Origin: Phycisphaerae bacterium
GTDB taxonomy: Bacteria; Planctomycetota; Phycisphaerae; Sedimentisphaerales; Anaerobacaceae
Direction of reading: 5' to 3'
Length of the DNA: 37,814 nt
Assembly (NCBI GenBank): GCA_030608075.1
Contig: JAUWIU010000007.1
Location: forward strand, 1 to 37,814
The notes below the pieces were generated by a model that ran no database searches, was not told where the DNA came from, and worked only from the letters and a program-made list of their open reading frames with translations. Below are positions 23,905 to 34,590 of this stretch, in pieces. Made by a program: the position numbers and the translations under genes. Each line of letters opens with the position of its first letter. The first letter of the stretch is position 1.

Positions 23905-25041
23905 ATGCAGCCGTTTACGCTTTTGATTAAGCCGTCAGGCTCTGACTGTAATCTTGACTGCACGTACTGTTTTTACAAGGACAGAGCGCGTGAAATTGGA
24001 CACGGCAGGCAGCGAATGAGCGGCGAAGTGCTCGAGAGACTTGTCAAGGATTATCTGGCATTAGGCTTCGAGGTATCAGGCTTTTCGTGGCAGGGTGGCG
24101 AACCCACGCTGATGGGCCTGGATTTCTACGAAAGAGTTGTGGAGCTGCAGAAGAAATACGGCGGCGCCGGTCAGCAGGTAAGCAATGCCCTGCAAACCAA
24201 TGCGGTTTTGTTAGACGATGAGTGGTGCAGGTTCCTGCACGACAACAAGTTTCTTGTCGGCATCAGCATCGACGGCCCGAAGGAATTTCACGATTACTAC
24301 CGGCGGGACCATAGCGGCGGAGGGACATTCGATAGAGTAATGACGGCGATAGAAAACTGCAGGAAATACGATGTCGAGTTCAATACGCTTACGTTGCTTA
24401 ACAACATAAATGTTGAGCATGCGGATGAGCTGTTCGATTTCTTCGTTGATAACGGTATAAAGTATCTGCAATTTATCTCGTGTGTGGAGAGGGACCCTGC
24501 CACAGGCGGCGTTGCGGATTTTTCGATTACGCCGGAGCAGTACGGAGAATTCCTATGCAGAATATTTGACCGGTGGTACGAGTACGGCCCAGAGAAGCTG
24601 AGCATCCGTACCTTTGACTCGATACTGTCCTATTGTATTACCGGCAAACAGACTATTTGCACCTTCGACAAACAGTGCAGCGCTTATATTGTTGTCGAAC
24701 ACACCGGTGAGTGTTTCTGCTGTGACTTTTTTGTGGAGCCTAAGTGGCGATTGGGCAGCATTTTTGAAACGCCGATAGAAAAACTTGCCGCCAGCGCCAA
24801 GAAACGAGCATTTGCGCGTGCCAAGCAGAATCTGTGTAACAAATGTCTTCTTTGCAGACACCTTTCGGTATGTCGCGGCGGCTGTATGAAAGATAGAGCT
24901 GCACTGGACGAGAGCTGGAACACAGAGAGTTATTTCTGTGAAAGCTATAGAAGGTTTTTCGACTACACAATGCCGAGGTTCATGCAGATTGCGGCCGCCG
25001 TTAACGCCGGCTCGAGCGTGAGTCCCGGGAGCTTCGCATAA
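23905..25041 (+). CDS. anaerobic sulfatase-maturating enzyme (anSME), radical SAM/SPASM
   Basis: Radical-SAM enzyme of 378 residues that oxidises an active-site Cys or Ser of sulfatases to formylglycine without oxygen, in the cytoplasm. The SAM cluster motif is SDCNLDCTYCFYKD (C15, C19, C22), followed by WQGGEPTLMG and GISIDGP. The C-terminal SPASM region has many Cys (CTFDKQC, CFCCDFFVEP, CNKCLLCRHLSVCRGGC), the ligand pattern for two auxiliary 4Fe-4S clusters. The start is ATG 23905 with GGAG 6 nt upstream; a GTG at 23902 is in frame. As the last gene of the sulfatase run, its substrates are presumably the five upstream proteins. Confidence 0.94.
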   Translation: MQPFTLLIKPSGSDCNLDCTYCFYKDRAREIGHGRQRMSGEVLERLVKDYLALGFEVSGFSWQGGEPTLMGLDFYERVVELQKKYGGAGQQVSNALQTNAVLLDDEWCRFLHDNKFLVGISIDGPKEFHDYYRRDHSGGGTFDRVMTAIENCRKYDVEFNTLTLLNNINVEHADELFDFFVDNGIKYLQFISCVERDPATGGVADFSITPEQYGEFLCRIFDRWYEYGPEKLSIRTFDSILSYCITGKQTICTFDKQCSAYIVVEHTGECFCCDFFVEPKWRLGSIFETPIEKLAASAKKRAFARAKQNLCNKCLLCRHLSVCRGGCMKDRAALDESWNTESYFCESYRRFFDYTMPRFMQIAAAVNAGSSVSPGSFA

Positions 25042-25073
25042 TGAAGTGGCCAATGTGTGATAGTATCGGCACC

Positions 25074-25096
25074 GCCGAGCCTGCAGGGTGCTCGGC
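25074..25096. terminator. hairpin between convergent genes
   Basis: GCCGAGC (25074-25080) and GCTCGGC (25090-25096) form a perfect 7-bp stem with a 9-nt loop, between the convergent anSME and response-regulator stops. There is no U-tract on either strand, so it may be a bidirectional or factor-assisted terminator. Confidence 0.45.
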
Positions 25097-25133
25097 CGAT
25101 GGAAAAGCGGGACGGTAGGTGGTTAGAGTCTGC

Positions 25134-25544
25134 TCACTTGCTTGCTTCAAATTGGAGAAACCCAAGTCTCTCCATCTCTTTAATGAGTCTGACCTTTTGC
25201 ACAGGCTTAACAATGTACGCTTCACAACCTTTTTTAAATGCCTTCGTAATGCTTTCCGGGTCACCCAACGCCGACGTCATAATTACCTTAGTGCGGTGAG
25301 AATCCGGGATTCCATTCTCGTGTTCAAGGCGACGAATCGCCTGCAGCGCATCTCGGCCATCCATTCGCGGCATCAATATATCAAGGCATATAAGGTCGTA
25401 AGGTTCGTTTTGTTCCAAAGCTTCTTTGACAGCCTCCACAGCCTCACAGCCATCGGCAGCAACGAAGCATTCGCCATGTTCGGAAAGGTACATCTGCAGC
25501 AATCTGCGAGCAGTAAAATCATCTTCGACAATCAAACATTTCAT
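25134..25544 (-). CDS. stand-alone response-regulator receiver (CheY-like)
   Basis: A 136-residue receiver domain with no output domain. It has IVEDD (acidic pocket E7-D9), the phospho-acceptor D55 in CLDILMPRMDG, the switch MTSA (T90/S91) and K113 in IVKPV. GGGAGG precedes ATG 25544. It lies 27 bp after the hybrid kinase on the same strand, so it is a probable final acceptor of the relay through the kinase's HPt domain. It would act by protein contact, as no DNA-binding domain is present. Confidence 0.93.
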   Translation of the reverse strand: MKCLIVEDDFTARRLLQMYLSEHGECFVAADGCEAVEAVKEALEQNEPYDLICLDILMPRMDGRDALQAIRRLEHENGIPDSHRTKVIMTSALGDPESITKAFKKGCEAYIVKPVQKVRLIKEMERLGFLQFEASK

Positions 25545-25571
25545 ACATGCCTCCCACGTTTCAGTGCACTT

Positions 25572-29153
<3,582 letters not shown>

Positions 29154-29525
29154 TGCTTCACCCGTTGTTTCTCGCGCATTATGCCAGTGTAATCACCAGA
29201 GGCTTCCGACGACCTGTTTGTATGTATGCAGCTTTCCTAAAGCACGGTCGAACCCCGAGCGCGTACGGCTGTAAACAATATCGGTGAAAGCAAAAGGTCA
29301 CTTTTTCACTAAGACCGCCCGGTGCAAGGTTTTCACCCCGGCAGTGATAATGTGACGTTATTGGGGGCCTTATCGGTCCAACTTGGGCATGCTCGGAGGT
29401 TACGGCAGAACCTGTCCTTTCTCGGACATAACACAATGAACAATCAAGACCATTTTGCTAAGATTCCGGCCAATTTAGTCTCCGCAAGTGTTGCGCTGGA
29501 GATTAGATTTTGGGGGCATTAGAAA
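29154..29525. other. intergenic region upstream of the hybrid kinase
   Basis: 372 bp without a convincing gene; small frames here lack family features. The clearest structure is an interrupted inverted repeat at 29307-29346 (CACT, CC, GGTG pairing with CACC, GG, AGTG). A CATAAT lies near the kinase start on -, with no good -35. Confidence 0.4.
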
Positions 29526-29613
29526 CGGAGAGGAAGGGATTCGAACCCTTGGTAGGGACATGCCCTACACAGCCTTTCCAAGGCTGCTCCTTAAGCCACT
29601 CGGACACCTCTCC
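29526..29613 (-). tRNA. tRNA-Ser (GGA)
   Basis: 88 nt on the - strand. The acceptor GGAGAGG pairs with CCTCTCC and the discriminator is G. The anticodon loop TTGGAAA gives anticodon GGA (codons UCC/UCU). The long variable arm (TGTAGGGCATGTCCCTACC) is diagnostic of tRNA-Ser, and the T-arm GGG-TTCGAAT-CCC is normal. CCA is not encoded. Confidence 0.96.
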
Positions 29614-29626
29614 GAATTAGTTTTGA

Positions 29627-29689
29627 GTTCGTAGTTCGTAGTTGTTAGTTATTAGTTCGTAGTTTTCGGCTGTTAGCTTTTAGCTTCCC
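29627..29689. repeat. heptanucleotide tandem repeat between tRNA-Ser and tadA
   Basis: Nine consecutive 7-bp units: GTTCGTA, GTTCGTA, GTTGTTA, GTTATTA, GTTCGTA, GTTTTCG, GCTGTTA, GCTTTTA, GCTTCCC. The array runs into tadA: the tadA stop (29673-29675) and its last codons lie inside it. Confidence 0.75.
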
Positions 29690-30155
29690 ACTCTCGGCTA
29701 CGACGGCTCCGGAAAAAATTTTGTAGTTGCTCCGAGCATTCATCGGCCAACAACCCGGCTGTAACCTCCAACTTGTGATTCAGTCGTCCGTCCCGAACGA
29801 TATTATACAGGCTCCCGCACGCACCGCTCTTGGGGTCACTACATCCATAAACCAATCGGTCCATTCTGCTAAGAACCAAAGCCCCGGCACACATCGGGCA
29901 GGGCTCCAACGTAACATAGATTGTGCAGGCGAGCAACCGCCAGCTTTCAAGAAATGCCGCCGCCTGCGTCAACGCAATTATCTCAGCGTGAGCTGTCGGG
30001 TCGGCAAGCTGCTCTCTTTGATTGTATGCCCTGCCTATTATCTTGTTCTCATAGACAATAACCGCGCCGATGGGAACATCGCCGTTGTCCTCGGCTATCT
30101 TAGCGGTCTCGATAGCCGCCCGCATAAACCGTTCATCTTCTGGGCTGTTACTCAT
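29673..30155 (-). CDS. tadA: tRNA-specific adenosine deaminase
   Basis: Zinc deaminase that converts A34 to inosine in the anticodon of tRNA-Arg(ACG). It has 160 residues from ATG 30155 (MSNSPEDERFMRAAI). The zinc/catalytic motifs are TAHAEI (H56, E58) and PCPMCAG (C86, C89). The frame opens earlier with TTG at 30194, but that extension (MITRDSSLFCCLA) is unlike the family. Neither start has a good Shine-Dalgarno sequence. It is embedded between tRNA-Glu and tRNA-Ser on the same strand. Its last residues (EAKS) and stop are encoded by the 7-bp repeat array. Confidence 0.92.
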   Translation of the reverse strand: MSNSPEDERFMRAAIETAKIAEDNGDVPIGAVIVYENKIIGRAYNQREQLADPTAHAEIIALTQAAAFLESWRLLACTIYVTLEPCPMCAGALVLSRMDRLVYGCSDPKSGACGSLYNIVRDGRLNHKLEVTAGLLADECSEQLQNFFRSRRSREWEAKS

Positions 30156-30228
30156 AGCCAAACAGCAAAACAGGGAAGAATCTCGAGTTATCAAGAGAAA
30201 AAAGTAAATCGTAAACGATAAATCAAAC

Positions 30229-30301
30229 TACCCCCAAGGGGCGTCGAGCCCCTGTCTCCAGGATGAGAACCTGATATCCTTGGCCACTAGACGATGGGGG
30301 C
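30229..30301 (-). tRNA. tRNA-Glu (CTC)
   Basis: 73 nt on the - strand. The acceptor is GCCCCCA/TGGGGGT with G1-U72 and discriminator A. The D-arm is GTCTAGTGGCCAAGGAT, typical of tRNA-Glu. The anticodon loop TTCTCAT gives CTC (codon GAG). The T-loop reads CTCGACG, with C at position 54 instead of T. CCA is not encoded. Confidence 0.88.
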
Positions 30302-30302
30302 G

Positions 30303-30394
30303 TTTATTAGTTCGTAGTTCGTAGTTTATTAGTTCTTAGTTCGTAGTTCGTAGTTCATAATTCATAAGTCTTAGCTCCCGGTTTTTAGTTTTCA
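30303..30394. repeat. heptanucleotide tandem repeat between tRNA-Glu and tRNA-Met
   Basis: Thirteen units, nearly all 7 bp, built on GTTCGTA (TTTATTA, GTTCGTA x2, an 8-bp GTTTATTA, GTTCTTA, GTTCGTA x2, GTTCATA, ATTCATA, AGTCTTA, GCTCCCG, GTTTTTA, GTTTTCA). It fills almost the whole gap between the two tRNA genes. Confidence 0.75.
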
Positions 30395-30395
30395 A

Positions 30396-30469
30396 TAGCG
30401 GCGGTTGGATTCGAACCAACGACCCTGGGCTTATGAATCCCATGCTCTAACCAACTGAGCTACGCCGCC
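30396..30469 (-). tRNA. tRNA-Met (CAT)
   Basis: 74 nt on the - strand. The acceptor is GGCGGCG/CGCCGCT with G1-U72 and discriminator A. The anticodon loop TTCATAA gives CAT. The D-arm GCTCAGTTGGTTAGAGC and the T-arm GTTGG-TTCGAAT-CCAAC are normal. The anticodon stem TGGGA/GCCCA has an A31-G39 mismatch. It is an elongator type by position 1-72, but tRNA-Ile(CAT, lysidine) is not excluded. Confidence 0.92.
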
Positions 30470-30995
30470 AAATATCATCTAACGCCATATAGGTTAACGG
30501 CTTCGTGCACCTACTGTCAACAGTTTTAGCAGCAAAAAACCGCCGAGAACAGCAAAGGAGGTCAGAAAAGTGTCGACCACAGCGCGTGTTTTGGCCACAA
30601 GACTCTTCAATCCCTTGTTCACAGATACGAAAGCTTTACTGATAATCGAAGTAAACTGAACAATGTGCTCAGCGATTTGGATAATCTGGTGGAAATGGAA
30701 ATTGAGGTATCCGATAAGCACTACACGATTCGTAGCCAGACAGCAGGGACGGTGGCCAAGGTTTTTTGGTGCCTGTGGCGTTGCGTTACCGCCGATGCTG
30801 AGTCAATGCTGAAAACCGTGGATACGTTCGACTGCAAAGGGTAAAAACGTGACACTATGCGAAATCAGATTTTGTAAGCACCTGCATACAAAGAACTTCC
30901 GATTTGCAAGTGTAGAAGATGGGTCAAAGCCAAAATAATTCGGTTACCATTGCCTTTTCTGACTAAGAGAACCCACCTCGAAAGATGCTGAGCAA
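30470..30995. other. intergenic region between the tRNA cluster and the PilM operon
   Basis: 526 bp. The left edge holds the tRNA promoter. The rest has frames on both strands (75 codons on - from a GTG at 30721, about 105 codons open on + without a usable start), neither with a ribosome-binding site or a recognisable family. No clear terminator for the PilM operon was found. Confidence 0.5.
30491..30520 (-). promoter_or_regulatory. promoter of the tRNA-tadA cluster
   Basis: On the - strand TTGACA (30520-30515) and TAACCT (30496-30491) are 18 nt apart. The start would be near 30484, about 15 nt before tRNA-Met. It could serve tRNA-Met, tRNA-Glu, tadA and tRNA-Ser together. Confidence 0.5.
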
Positions 30996-32939
30996 TCAGA
31001 AGAACTCAGAGCGCCGGTGTTCATCATCTTCTTCATCGCCATACTCATATTCATCGGGCCTCCGGAAGCTCGGCGTTGTAACTATCCTGCGGCGAGTCGA
31101 GCTGCTGGTCCAGTTCAGCAAAGGCTCCTTTGGCTCGTTTTCCAATTTCGCTATCTCGTTGAACTTTAACCGCAATTCGTTGGGCCAGGTTTTAATGGGT
31201 ATGTGCTCTATATTCACTCCGTCAAAACTGTAAAGCATCTCATAATAGTATCTTGGACGCATATTTTTCCCCTCCGACCAGTCCTTTACCGGACCGACAA
31301 CGTCGACCAAAACTGCGTTGATGGTATAATCAATGGTATCGGGTACGATAACATTTTTCTCGAGTTCGGCAGTGTCGGACTCACACTCAGCAACATGGCC
31401 CATAACTACGCCCGGCCTGACTACAAAGTCCTTACTGTACCAGTAACCAAGTACATACCTGCATATCCGTAAAGTCACCGCTTTCGTGCCCTTTTGGACG
31501 TCGCGAGGGAAGAAGTACAGCTTTCCCGGAATTTCCACAGTATCAGTTACGTCAGAAAACTTGCTCCACAAAATGGCCTTGTTCTGAAAGCGTTTACTTT
31601 CCTCGCTGAACCAGTTCATCCCCCCTATAGGGTTAAAAACCCCTAACCGAATTCTGTAGCGGTATTGCTTCAGAGGCTCAACAGTGTCATCGTGCGCCCA
31701 GAACCACAAAGGCTCACCCATCTTGGAAAAATCGCTCTCGTCCGTGATTAGAATCTCGTCAAAGCGGTCACGAACCTTGTTTGCGGCATCGACTAATGCT
31801 GTCTTACTCTTGGCCGAACGCTTCCGACTACCTCTGCTTCCGTACCTTCCTCGACTTGGCAGCCTCGCTGCGGGCGCGCGGGTTCGCAGCGCAGTCCGCG
31901 CGCCTGACGTCTTGACACCGGTTGTCCTTTTCTGGCCCACTCTTGCTGTCTCACCTGTCATCCCACGATGGCCGATGAGTTGTTCCTTCTTGCGCCGACG
32001 CTCCTGTTTTTCTGCCTCTTTGACTTCCCGCCGTTCGTAGTCTGCTATTTCCTTCTGATACTTTGCATACTCCTTATGCAGCGAAGGCGGAAGCCACTCT
32101 TGTTTGGCAGAGGCAATCCTGTAAGCCTCCGGCTGTAATAAGTCCATACCCACCGTCTTGTCATCAAATTGAAGCAGCCGAACCTTCATACCGCCGGCAG
32201 GCAAATCCGCAACATCTTCTATGACCTCAAATATCTTCCCGAGGGGGCTTGTCTTCGTTCTGGGAACCTCCTGCCAGGTGCTCCACGTACCGTCGGCACG
32301 CAATTGTTGTCTTTGTAACTGCACCGCCGCGATAATCGGTTCGGCAAGACACGGGTCACGCCACCCGATTTCTTCAACGTTGCTGCCGGCAAAATTATTC
32401 TCAAACCGCTTGTATAATTCAGCGATGTCAATCTTCGCTTCCACTGTCACCAAATCAATATCATTAGGTTCACTGTTAGCTGCCGAATAGACATTTTCCT
32501 CGTCTATTTTTTGCGTGGGCTTATAGACAACGGCCCTGATATGTTCGACGCTCACATCGCTTACTTCCCCAACCTCCGGTATGTGATATATCCTCTTGTC
32601 AATTGTCTCCTTGCGACTCTTGCCGGGACCGACCAGCCAGACGTCCGCATCGAGATTGTTTATCGAAGAGTCAACCAGGGCAACAAAATCACCAAGACGC
32701 GGCTTATATATTCTGTCCCCGGTAGTGTCGCCATCCACCTTGTCCTTCAACGGGTCAGCCTGCTTTTTCAATATGTAGTTGTCTAGCTCACCGGGCCCAA
32801 ACTTCTGTCCGCCGTACTTGACGTAATTGGGACTGATAAAGCTGCGAAAAATCAAAAGCACGATACATCCCACACCAACTACTGCCAGGACAAGCTTTTC
32901 AATATGTGCCTCGAAAAAGTTTGCGCTTTTCTTTTCCAT
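30996..32939 (-). CDS. single-pass membrane protein of the PilM operon, 647 aa, unrecognised
   Basis: No known family recognised. The N-terminus has one TM helix (about 15-33, KLVLAVVGVGCIVLLIF), so most of the protein should be periplasmic. Residues about 290-320 are a charged helix (KEYAKYQKEIADYERREVKE). Residues about 320-385 are an Arg/Ser/Gly-rich linker (LPSRGRYGSRGSRKRSAKSK), and a folded-looking C-terminal part follows. The tail reads DEYEYGDEEDDEHRRSEFF, an acidic run ending in SEF that is echoed in the PilM-PilN fusion. It is the last gene of the operon, 12 bp after the 531-aa gene. By position it could play the PilP-like role, but I see no PilP motif. Confidence 0.75.
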   Translation of the reverse strand: MEKKSANFFEAHIEKLVLAVVGVGCIVLLIFRSFISPNYVKYGGQKFGPGELDNYILKKQADPLKDKVDGDTTGDRIYKPRLGDFVALVDSSINNLDADVWLVGPGKSRKETIDKRIYHIPEVGEVSDVSVEHIRAVVYKPTQKIDEENVYSAANSEPNDIDLVTVEAKIDIAELYKRFENNFAGSNVEEIGWRDPCLAEPIIAAVQLQRQQLRADGTWSTWQEVPRTKTSPLGKIFEVIEDVADLPAGGMKVRLLQFDDKTVGMDLLQPEAYRIASAKQEWLPPSLHKEYAKYQKEIADYERREVKEAEKQERRRKKEQLIGHRGMTGETARVGQKRTTGVKTSGARTALRTRAPAARLPSRGRYGSRGSRKRSAKSKTALVDAANKVRDRFDEILITDESDFSKMGEPLWFWAHDDTVEPLKQYRYRIRLGVFNPIGGMNWFSEESKRFQNKAILWSKFSDVTDTVEIPGKLYFFPRDVQKGTKAVTLRICRYVLGYWYSKDFVVRPGVVMGHVAECESDTAELEKNVIVPDTIDYTINAVLVDVVGPVKDWSEGKNMRPRYYYEMLYSFDGVNIEHIPIKTWPNELRLKFNEIAKLENEPKEPLLNWTSSSTRRRIVTTPSFRRPDEYEYGDEEDDEHRRSEFF

Positions 32940-32951
32940 ATTTCGTGTCTC

Positions 32952-34547
32952 TTATTCTATTCCCAGGCCTGTTCCTTGCCCCGTTCTACGGTTGCCTCTT
33001 TGCCCATTCCTTTGCTCTGTTGCACTTCTTGTTTTGTGTGGTCTCCCGGCGGCTGTTTTCGCCGGCTGACTGATTCCACCCGCAGCACGGCCGGCCAATG
33101 CGGCCATTCTCGCTTTTTCCATCGGGCTCATCGTTAACTCTTTGATGGATTGTGGCTTAATTTTATCGTAACCGGCCCGCTTGAAGGTATATTCACACAC
33201 CAAATCCAGTCTTACCACCGCGTCGTCTCCGTACCGGTACAAACGGTGACCCTCTTCTTCCGTGTCAACGGGGCTGATGTTACTTTGTAAAATCGTTATT
33301 TCATTATGCTTGAGTTTCTTTGCTTGCGACTCCTCCGCTGAATATCCCTTGAATTCGTGCTCCTTCCCGCTGCAAAGCTGCTCCATAAACGACAAAATGT
33401 CCTTTCTGCGCACTACAACAGCAAGATTAAAATGTACGACATCAATATCATTGTTACACTGGCGGGTTGTCCAGGATTGTACAAGTGCAGCCTCAGGCGA
33501 GACCACGTACCGGGGCTCATCTGTGCCCGTTGTTCTGCCTCGTGTTCGCGCGCTTGTTCTGTAGCTCGACATCGACATGGACTGACCATTGCTGAATCCC
33601 ACCGACAGAACACGCTTCACTGCGGATGTAAAAACACTGTCGGAAGCGGAATTCATAGCACCTATCGTGTCGAAAACATCTTCGATTATCCAGTACGCCA
33701 GTTGGTAGTACCAGCAATCCTTGATAGCCTCCTCCGTTGCAACGTCATAATATCTGTATTCCTTCCAGAATTCGTACCCGCTCAAGTCAGCGGGGTCAAC
33801 ATAGACAGAAGCCGATTCCGCTTTTTCACGGCAAAGAACATCCGTTATTATGGTCTCGCGTTCGTCCACGTTCCCGTACGCCCTTCCGGATGTTGGACGC
33901 CTTCTTACAGGCCTTCTGGGCGAAGGCCTCGTGGACCTTTGGCTGCTCGGACGACGAACGATGCCGAATTCAGAGCGAAGACCAGGAGAAGACGCACTGC
34001 CACCGGGTAAAAGTGCACGACGAGCAGGCAAAAACGCACGACGACCACGTGAGCTTGAGCGAAGACCAGACGAGACTGGTTTCTGCAGATTCGTTTCTAA
34101 TTCGACTTCGGTGGGACAAAGTCCGCCATTGACCTGCTCGATTAGACTGTCCACGGCCTTGCGAAACCGACGACCGAACTCCTCGAAAATCAGTCGGGAA
34201 GTATCTTTCGGCTCAGGAAATATCTTATCGTTCAATAGCGGTCTTTCACTACTTTGCCTGGCTAACAGCCCTATCTGCTCGGCATCTGCTTTGTAGGCCT
34301 GCTGATACTGCTGTTCTCGCGTCCACTGTTTCGCCGACACGGCAGTCTTGGTTAACGTCTTAACCTTATCACCCAGGTTCGTGATACTTTCCGACTCTAT
34401 ATGTTTCCTCAGCTTACTGTTCACGACCTCCGCGATTACAAAAAAAAGTATCGCCGCCACCGCTATCACAACGGGCAGCGCCAACGATGAATAATCCTTG
34501 AAGATATTCAGTTTTCGCAGAACATCTTTTGTTCTTGAGGTATCCAT
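32952..34547 (-). CDS. single-pass membrane protein of the PilM operon, 531 aa, PilO-position
   Basis: No known family recognised. A short cytoplasmic N-terminus and one TM helix (about 23-43, LALPVVIAVAAILFFVIAEVV) lead into a helical segment (45-100), the topology of PilN/PilO subunits. Residues about 158-222 are an Arg/Ser/Pro-rich linker containing SEFGIVRR (192-199), which also occurs in the PilM fusion. A second Arg/Thr-rich insert is near 325-345. The C-terminus is basic and Gln/Gly-rich. GGTGAG precedes ATG 34547. It lies 43 bp after the pilM stop and 12 bp before the 647-aa gene. Its order and topology suggest a PilO-like inner-membrane partner; this is inference. Confidence 0.75.
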   Translation of the reverse strand: MDTSRTKDVLRKLNIFKDYSSLALPVVIAVAAILFFVIAEVVNSKLRKHIESESITNLGDKVKTLTKTAVSAKQWTREQQYQQAYKADAEQIGLLARQSSERPLLNDKIFPEPKDTSRLIFEEFGRRFRKAVDSLIEQVNGGLCPTEVELETNLQKPVSSGLRSSSRGRRAFLPARRALLPGGSASSPGLRSEFGIVRRPSSQRSTRPSPRRPVRRRPTSGRAYGNVDERETIITDVLCREKAESASVYVDPADLSGYEFWKEYRYYDVATEEAIKDCWYYQLAYWIIEDVFDTIGAMNSASDSVFTSAVKRVLSVGFSNGQSMSMSSYRTSARTRGRTTGTDEPRYVVSPEAALVQSWTTRQCNNDIDVVHFNLAVVVRRKDILSFMEQLCSGKEHEFKGYSAEESQAKKLKHNEITILQSNISPVDTEEEGHRLYRYGDDAVVRLDLVCEYTFKRAGYDKIKPQSIKELTMSPMEKARMAALAGRAAGGISQPAKTAAGRPHKTRSATEQRNGQRGNRRTGQGTGLGIE

Positions 34548-34590
34548 TTTAGCTCACCAATCTATTTCAGCACAATTTTTGTCGACAGCC

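Noticed and set aside
22701-23963. 420-codon minus-strand frame opposite sulfatase 5
   Set aside because: It is the antisense shadow of a well-supported sulfatase. Its sequence follows the complementary codons and shows no domain.
29627-30394. CRISPR array
   Set aside because: The repeat unit is only 7 bp, contiguous and degenerate, without spacers; no cas genes are present.
30530-30844. About 105-codon open + frame ending FDCKG, and a 75-codon - frame from GTG 30721
   Set aside because: No plausible start with a ribosome site, no recognisable family, and the two overlap each other. I could not support either as a gene or as an insertion-sequence remnant.
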